This document shows, piece by piece, positions 39,971 to 44,025 of a stretch of 44,025 nucleotides of DNA (positions are counted from its first letter, which is position 1; each line of letters opens with the position of its first letter). The stretch covers positions 1 to 44,025 of the IMG/VR virus record IMGVR_UViG_3300031523_000001; one strand, 5' to 3'. Source of the DNA: a virus. Made by a program: the position numbers and the translations under genes. Under the pieces are notes generated by a model. The model was not told where the DNA came from and did not search any database. It saw only the letters and a list, made by a program, of their open reading frames with translations.

Positions 39971-40885
39971 CTAGCTTAACCGCCAGCTTTCGCTTTCCTT
40001 CCCGCGGTATTTTTCACCGTCTTTGGGGTCGATACCTTTCGCTTTTAGAAACTTGGCATAATTAACATTCCCTTTTCTCTTGACCTTTGTAAGTTTTCGC
40101 CCACAGATATCCGCGTTTTTTCCGCCTGCCATTTCGATCAATTCATCAATCGCCGCCTTTCGCGCCTCTGTAACCATCGCCATCTTATCGTCGAGTTCGC
40201 TTATATGGTCAATCCATAACTGATGCTGTGGCTCGTTTAAGATCACCCGCAACGGCTCAAGGTGAACAGGGTTATCAATTTCAGACAAAAACCGCTCGTA
40301 AAATGCTTTCAGCTTCGGGATGTTTTCTTCTAGCCAGTCGACGCTATCGTGTACGGCTTCAATTTCTATAACTTCGGGGTGATAATTGTCGCTGAAAACA
40401 TCACCAATAGCAGGACGGTATTGCGCAAAGTATGCTTTGCTCTTTCCTGCCGCCAACATCTCTAAGTGAACTTGTACTTCATAGTGTGGCTGATCTGCTA
40501 ACCGCTTAAATTCAGGCGCTATATCATTCCGTTTTCCGAATGGGCATTTTAATTCAAGAACAGCATCGTCACTGGTGATACCGTCAGGGCTTGCGCCGCT
40601 CCAGGCGTGAATAGGAAGAAACCCGACTGCATGAACGTCTAGGCCAGTCTTGCGCATAAACGCAAGCTCTGCGGCTTTCTCGTGTCGGTTGCCGTGCTGG
40701 ATTGCTGGATTTCCGTCGAGATTGTTTTCGTCTGGCAATCCGTGATGCTCACGCACCATCTGGCGAAGCACTTCATCTGGCTTACGCCATGGGCATAGGC
40801 CAATTGCCGCACCTGCTACTGAGCCTGTCAGGCGGCTTCTTCGGTCTTGAAACCATTGCGCAGTTCTTTGTAGGTCTTCGATCAT
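39971..40885 (-). CDS. YqaJ-type viral exonuclease (lambda Exo-like)
   Basis: 304 residues. RTAQWFQDRRSRLTGSVAGA at the start, IQHGNRHEKAAELAF, then SGASPDGITSDDAVLELKCP with the catalytic D and E-x-K, and HYEVQVHLEMLAAGKSKAYF: the YqaJ fold of 5'-3' exonucleases. The C-terminal 90 residues form a helical domain. It resects DNA ends for the adjacent SSB and Sak4-like annealing ATPase. Confidence 0.9.
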   Translation of the reverse strand: MIEDLQRTAQWFQDRRSRLTGSVAGAAIGLCPWRKPDEVLRQMVREHHGLPDENNLDGNPAIQHGNRHEKAAELAFMRKTGLDVHAVGFLPIHAWSGASPDGITSDDAVLELKCPFGKRNDIAPEFKRLADQPHYEVQVHLEMLAAGKSKAYFAQYRPAIGDVFSDNYHPEVIEIEAVHDSVDWLEENIPKLKAFYERFLSEIDNPVHLEPLRVILNEPQHQLWIDHISELDDKMAMVTEARKAAIDELIEMAGGKNADICGRKLTKVKRKGNVNYAKFLKAKGIDPKDGEKYRGKESESWRLS

Positions 40886-40891
40886 TATCTA

Positions 40892-41128
40892 TTACTCCGT
40901 TGCCTTGATCATTAAAGGGTGCGAGTGTTCGTGATATGGCTCCAGGCATACAATGTTGTATTTTGTTAACGATACTCCGGCATCACGTAACGAACTTTCA
41001 AACGCATCAATAATGCAACAGTTTTTGTAACCACCCGTCCACTGTATAGCTTTAGTGAATTGCCATTTTCCGCCTGGCTTAAAAAAATCCACCCTTATGC
41101 TTGATTCGTTTTCGCTGTAATTTCCCAT
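40892..41128 (-). CDS. Small hypothetical protein in the recombination operon (78 aa)
   Basis: ATG 41128 behind GGAG (MGNYSENESSIRVDFFKPGG). Strand-rich (KWQFTKAIQWTGGYKNCCII) with DAFESSLRDAGVSL and a His-rich end. Unknown function; conserved placement between SSB and exonuclease is plausible but not shown. Confidence 0.6.
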   Translation of the reverse strand: MGNYSENESSIRVDFFKPGGKWQFTKAIQWTGGYKNCCIIDAFESSLRDAGVSLTKYNIVCLEPYHEHSHPLMIKATE

Positions 41129-41170
41129 GGTTCTCTCCGAATAGGGGCGCAAGCGCCCCATGTTTAAGCG

Positions 41171-41725
41171 TCAAAATGGAATATCGTCGTCAAAATCATC
41201 GACTGGGTCCGGTGCGGCAGCGGGAGCTGCCTGAGCCTTTGGAGCGCTCATTGGGTTAACCGGAGCATCGCCTGCTTTTTTGTTGTATGGACCTACCTGA
41301 GCAACCCAGTTTCCGGTCTTGCTCTTATCGTCAAGCTCCCAGACTTCCAGTTTTAGAACCATTGGCCGGTTAGCCAGTGCCGCAATAAGGGATTCATCCG
41401 TTGGCTCAACCCCAGACGCTACAAGCTTGCCGCCAGCATTCGCGTCAATTGCCGCAAGCATCCGCAGTGCCTTGTCGCGCTTCTGCATGTCCGGCTCGTT
41501 AACTTTAACCTTCTGGAAGATCTTGCGGTTTGCGTACTCATCGGGCCGCGCAATGGTCCAACGTAAATCAATGTATCTTTGGCCTTCGTATTCGGACCAC
41601 TTCGCCTGGTCAATGCTGGAGAGTACTTGGGTTCCTTTTGGAATCGGTGGCATATCGCCGCCGCCTGAGTCGAATTTACCGTCTGTGTTGATCTGCTGGC
41701 CGTCACTCGTGCTAAAAAAGCTCAT
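41171..41725 (-). CDS. Single-stranded DNA-binding protein (DUF669-type)
   Basis: 184 residues. OB-like core: PIPKGTQVLSSIDQAKWSEY, GQRYIDLRWTIARPDEYANR, IFQKVKVNEPDMQKRDKALR. A Pro/Ala linker ends in the acidic tip DDFDDDIPF, the classic SSB C-terminal partner-binding peptide. Located between the ATPase and exonuclease genes. Confidence 0.82.
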   Translation of the reverse strand: MSFFSTSDGQQINTDGKFDSGGGDMPPIPKGTQVLSSIDQAKWSEYEGQRYIDLRWTIARPDEYANRKIFQKVKVNEPDMQKRDKALRMLAAIDANAGGKLVASGVEPTDESLIAALANRPMVLKLEVWELDDKSKTGNWVAQVGPYNKKAGDAPVNPMSAPKAQAAPAAAPDPVDDFDDDIPF

Positions 41726-41728
41726 ATT

Positions 41729-42643
41729 TTACGCCTCATCACTTTCGTTGGTTTTTGGTTCGGTTACTTCTGGCTCAGCGGTTGGTGCTGACTTAGAGTA
41801 AAACGGAATGTATTGCAGCATTGGGTTAGTCCCAATCGGCAACGGTATTTCTGATGGCGAAGGGTAGCGAGACTTTGCCGAAACGTACCCTAGCAAGCCG
41901 TCACCTGAGGTTATCAATACCCGCTGCCCAGTCTGCATGGCGCGGCCAAACTTTGTTGTCTGGCCTCTACGGTTGGTTTCTGCCCCTGTTACAAGTTCCT
42001 CTTTTTTGATGTAAATAACCGCGTCACTGTTGTTGATGTAAACAGCCGCAGATTTGTGATTCATATCTAGCGAGTGCACTGTGTATTCGCTGCCTTGGTC
42101 TGGGCTATTTTTAATTTTTTGGACACCGCTGTGGCCCAGCAGGACAATCGCCATCCCTTTTCTGTTTCTTAAAATTCCGCAAGCTGCCATAAAATCAGAA
42201 TGCAGGGACGCTGACTCATCATATCCCTTAAAAAAACCACCCGCTGCGTCAGCTACAGAGGTGACTCCATATTTCTTGCAAGTCTCATGCTCAAGCTTCA
42301 AATTTAGTGCTGTAATACTGTCGACAACCAGTGTTTTAAAATCATGGTCTGCCGTGGCTAACTCCCTCAACTGAGACATCAAAACATCAAATGTGCTTAC
42401 TTTTAATTTTCCTGCCAAGCCCTCTTTTTCCGGTACTGCCTTAGGAAGCACTGGAAGCATGGTTGGCTGTACGCTCTCATCCCAAGACTCGAACACCGTA
42501 CTAGCGTCTTCAGCTTGGATAAAAATAGCGTTAGGGAACGTGCCTGCAAAGCTTGTCTTGCCAGATCCTGGCGAACCTATGACAGTTATTATCGGCGGCT
42601 TGGTTTGGCTTGCTGGCTTCTTGGCTTGACTTAAAAAGCTCAT
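41729..42643 (-). CDS. Sak4-like / AAA_24 recombination ATPase
   Basis: 304 residues from ATG 42643, chosen for AAAGGAG eight bases upstream. Walker A ITVIGSPGSGKTSF, Walker B FKTLVVDSITALN, then GMAIVLLGHSGVQ: a RecA-core ATPase of the Sak4 type. Sak4 proteins act with a phage SSB and a 5'-3' exonuclease in annealing, and all three genes adjoin here. First gene of the minus-strand operon. Confidence 0.83.
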   Translation of the reverse strand: MSFLSQAKKPASQTKPPIITVIGSPGSGKTSFAGTFPNAIFIQAEDASTVFESWDESVQPTMLPVLPKAVPEKEGLAGKLKVSTFDVLMSQLRELATADHDFKTLVVDSITALNLKLEHETCKKYGVTSVADAAGGFFKGYDESASLHSDFMAACGILRNRKGMAIVLLGHSGVQKIKNSPDQGSEYTVHSLDMNHKSAAVYINNSDAVIYIKKEELVTGAETNRRGQTTKFGRAMQTGQRVLITSGDGLLGYVSAKSRYPSPSEIPLPIGTNPMLQYIPFYSKSAPTAEPEVTEPKTNESDEA

Positions 42644-42676
42644 GTTCACTGCTCCTTTCCGTTTTTGATGTTGCCC

Positions 42677-42705
42677 ATACTATCCATCACATGTTAAGGT
42701 GTCAA
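42677..42705 (-). promoter_or_regulatory. Strong promoter of the recombination operon
   Basis: On the minus strand TTGACA (42705-42700), a 17-base spacer, TAGTAT (42682-42677); the best sigma70-type match in the window. Confidence 0.75.
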
Positions 42706-42709
42706 CACC
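42698..42709. promoter_or_regulatory. Palindromic operator
   Basis: GGTGT-CA-ACACC, ten of twelve bases symmetric, covering the -35 box of the minus-strand promoter. A small HTH gene starts 41 bases away on the other strand and is the likely binder. Confidence 0.6.
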
Positions 42710-42750
42710 AAACAGGGGAAAAATTAACATAAACCGAAAGGGCGCAAAAA

Positions 42751-42945
42751 ATGCTAGAAATAAATGAGATCCAGAAGCGACTTAAATTGGTGAATGTAAT
42801 GGCGTTTTCTAAGCTTGCCGGAGTTCACCCGAACAGCCTTTACAGAGTAAGGGACGGATCATCAAAAGAAACTGTGAGCTATGCGACCATTAAAAAAATA
42901 TCTGACGCATTAGAAAAGATAGGTGGCAGCGGTGAAATTGACTAG
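42751..42945 (+). CDS. Cro-like HTH protein (64 aa)
   Basis: MLEINEIQKRLKLVNVMAFS then KLAGVHPNSLYRVRDGSSKE: a five-helix HTH of the Cro/XRE type with recognition helix PNSLYRVRD (about 27-35). It is divergent from the recombination operon and probably autoregulates and represses it through the palindrome at 42698. The next gene overlaps its 3' end. Confidence 0.75.
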   Translation: MLEINEIQKRLKLVNVMAFSKLAGVHPNSLYRVRDGSSKETVSYATIKKISDALEKIGGSGEID

Positions 42946-43558
42946 CAGAGAAGATGCCATAACCCTTGGTCTTAATAAATATTTTACAGGTAAAGAATGC
43001 CCTAAAGGGCATACATCTGAGAGGTATGTAAAAGGATACTGTTGCGCCCAGTGTGCCGTCGACCGGATGGCAAAGAAGCGCTCAGATAAGTGCCCTAAGC
43101 TTGCAGCCTATAAAGCCAAACACTACAGGAAGTTTAGGGATAAATACGCAGAGTATAACAGCGCTTACGTTGAGAAAAACAAGGCATCAAAATCTGAGTA
43201 TGACGCAGAAAGGTATAAGATAATGCGCGAAGAAATAGGGGGAAAGGTTGTAGAGTGGCGGCGCGAAAATCCAGAAAAACTAAAGGCACAAAGAACCAAT
43301 AGAAAAGCTCGAATAAGGGGTGCTGATGGCTCACACACTAGCAAGGATATAGAAAGAATACTTTCACTTCAGAGCAATAGGTGTGCGTGTTGCTTGGTCT
43401 GCGTTAAAAAAAGTTACCATGTCGACCATATTTTTCCTGTTAGCAAAGGCGGGTCTAACTACCCAGAAAACCTACAAATTCTTTGCCCGACATGCAACAT
43501 TAAAAAATCAAACAAAATGCCTGAAGAATGGGCAATGCAAAACGGGAAGCTATTATGA
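42932..43558 (+). CDS. HNH endonuclease 3
   Basis: 208 residues. GTG 42932 is preferred: AGGTGG (42921-42926) lies five bases upstream; an in-frame GTG at 42923 is possible. N-terminal zinc finger (GKECPKGHTSERYVKGYCCA plus QC), a highly charged helical middle, and the HNH core CACCLVC...YHVDHIFPVSKGGSNYPE with NLQILCPTCNIKKSNK. It sits between the HTH gene and the primase gene, which it overlaps by ATGA. Probably a free-standing homing enzyme. Confidence 0.87.
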   Translation: MKLTSREDAITLGLNKYFTGKECPKGHTSERYVKGYCCAQCAVDRMAKKRSDKCPKLAAYKAKHYRKFRDKYAEYNSAYVEKNKASKSEYDAERYKIMREEIGGKVVEWRRENPEKLKAQRTNRKARIRGADGSHTSKDIERILSLQSNRCACCLVCVKKSYHVDHIFPVSKGGSNYPENLQILCPTCNIKKSNKMPEEWAMQNGKLL

Positions 43559-44025
43559 GGAGTGCACCATTCACATCAATAGAAGATGATTCTGATTTAA
43601 TGTATAGGCAATACATTGATGCAGGGTTAAGAGTAATTCCTTTAAACAAAATAATAAAGACAAATTCAGAGCTTGTGTGCGGGTGTGCAAACCAAGAGTG
43701 TAAAGCAGTTGGCAAGCATCCGGTTGCTATCGGGTGGGGAAATACACCCTTCTGGGATGATGAACAGATCGAGTTCATGCGTACGTTCAAAGGCGAGCTT
43801 TATCCTGCCTTTGGCGCACTGATTGATAACGGCGTACTGGTTGTTGATATTGACGAGCGCAACGGCGGGGCGGAATCACTGGAGCGGCTGGAATCAAAGC
43901 TTGGCTTAAAGCTAAGCGCCATTGCTGGCTTTTCTGTTCAGTCAGGATCTGGCGGGAAGTCTGCCCACTATTATTTCCGGCAAAGCGGCGAAGCAAAACG
44001 CCTACGCCAGTCGTTGAATGAATAC
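43555..44025 (+). CDS. Primase-helicase, 5' part (PrimPol domain); continues at base 2
   Basis: 157 residues of the N-terminus before the window ends. Zinc-binding-like CGCANQECKAVGKHP (42-56), the catalytic DxD in VLVVDIDERNGG (D98, D100) and SGSGGKSAHYYFR (130-142) identify an archaeo-eukaryotic PrimPol domain. The frame runs without interruption into the segment starting at base 2, which supplies PriCT-2 and helicase-like domains. Start by ATGA overlap with the HNH gene. Confidence 0.9.
   Translation, partial: MRSAPFTSIEDDSDLMYRQYIDAGLRVIPLNKIIKTNSELVCGCANQECKAVGKHPVAIGWGNTPFWDDEQIEFMRTFKGELYPAFGALIDNGVLVVDIDERNGGAESLERLESKLGLKLSAIAGFSVQSGSGGKSAHYYFRQSGEAKRLRQSLNEY
43896..44025. repeat. 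Terminal direct repeat, right copy
   Basis: Matches 1-130 with a single difference at 44022 (A versus C at 127). Confidence 0.9.

Noticed and set aside
1-44025. CRISPR array, insertion sequence, integrase or rRNA/tRNA genes
   Set aside because: Looked for on both strands by eye; no regular spaced repeats, transposase or integrase motifs, or tRNA-like folds were seen.

Overview
The window is a complete, or nearly complete, circularly closed genome of a tailed double-stranded DNA phage. Bases 1-126 recur exactly at 43896-44021, so the unique length is about 43.9 kb and the primase-helicase gene runs across the ends of the sequence. A long tape measure protein, tube, tail-terminator and tip genes without a sheath point to a siphovirus. 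An embedded Rz/Rz1-type spanin pair points to a Gram-negative host. No integrase or CI-type repressor was recognised. A Rha-family regulator and two small HTH proteins beside divergent promoters are the visible regulators.

Layout. 43555-2020 (through the junction): PrimPol/DUF3987 primase-helicase, followed by a terminator and an AT-rich gene-free stretch (2021-2595, possible origin). 2596-5233: small early-type genes ending in the Rha regulator. 5457-20387: structural genes (secreted Fn3 protein, repeat-rich surface protein, two beta-sandwich proteins, terminase small and large subunits, portal, scaffold, major capsid protein, connectors, minor head protein, tail completion, tail terminator, tail tube, and frameshifted tail assembly chaperones). 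This module is interrupted by small cargo genes and an HNH endonuclease. 20411-29206: tape measure, minor tail proteins, NlpC/P60 peptidase, tip protein, tailspike. 29277-30775: M15-type endolysin, holin, spanins and a DUF3761-like membrane protein. 30825-33367 (minus): small unknown genes read from a divergent promoter region. 33488-36503 (plus): HTH protein, DNA methyltransferase, zinc-finger protein, dUTPase, PAPS-reductase-like protein. 36534-42643 (minus): nuclease, SF2 helicase, HNH endonuclease, YqaJ-type exonuclease, SSB and Sak4-like ATPase, read from a strong promoter overlapped by a palindromic operator. 42751-43558: HTH protein and a third HNH endonuclease leading into the primase.

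Replication appears to use the PrimPol-helicase together with an exonuclease/SSB/annealing-ATPase recombination set. Most genes overlap by ATGA or GTGA, so translational coupling is widespread.

The most notable signal is a family of small three-way-junction RNAs at 16250, 19437 and 35656. They share the skeleton stem - TAGG - hairpin - CCGAAA - hairpin - stem - TC. The closing stems covary, a -10 box lies 4-5 bases upstream of each, and each sits directly 5' of a protein gene (HNH endonuclease, tail chaperone, PAPS-reductase-like). They resemble the C4 antisense RNA of phages P1 and P7. The copy at 19437 can pair with the ribosome binding site of the tail chaperone gene, which suggests RNA control of a late structural gene. 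A divergent fourth leader (minus strand, 39905-39952) precedes another HNH gene.
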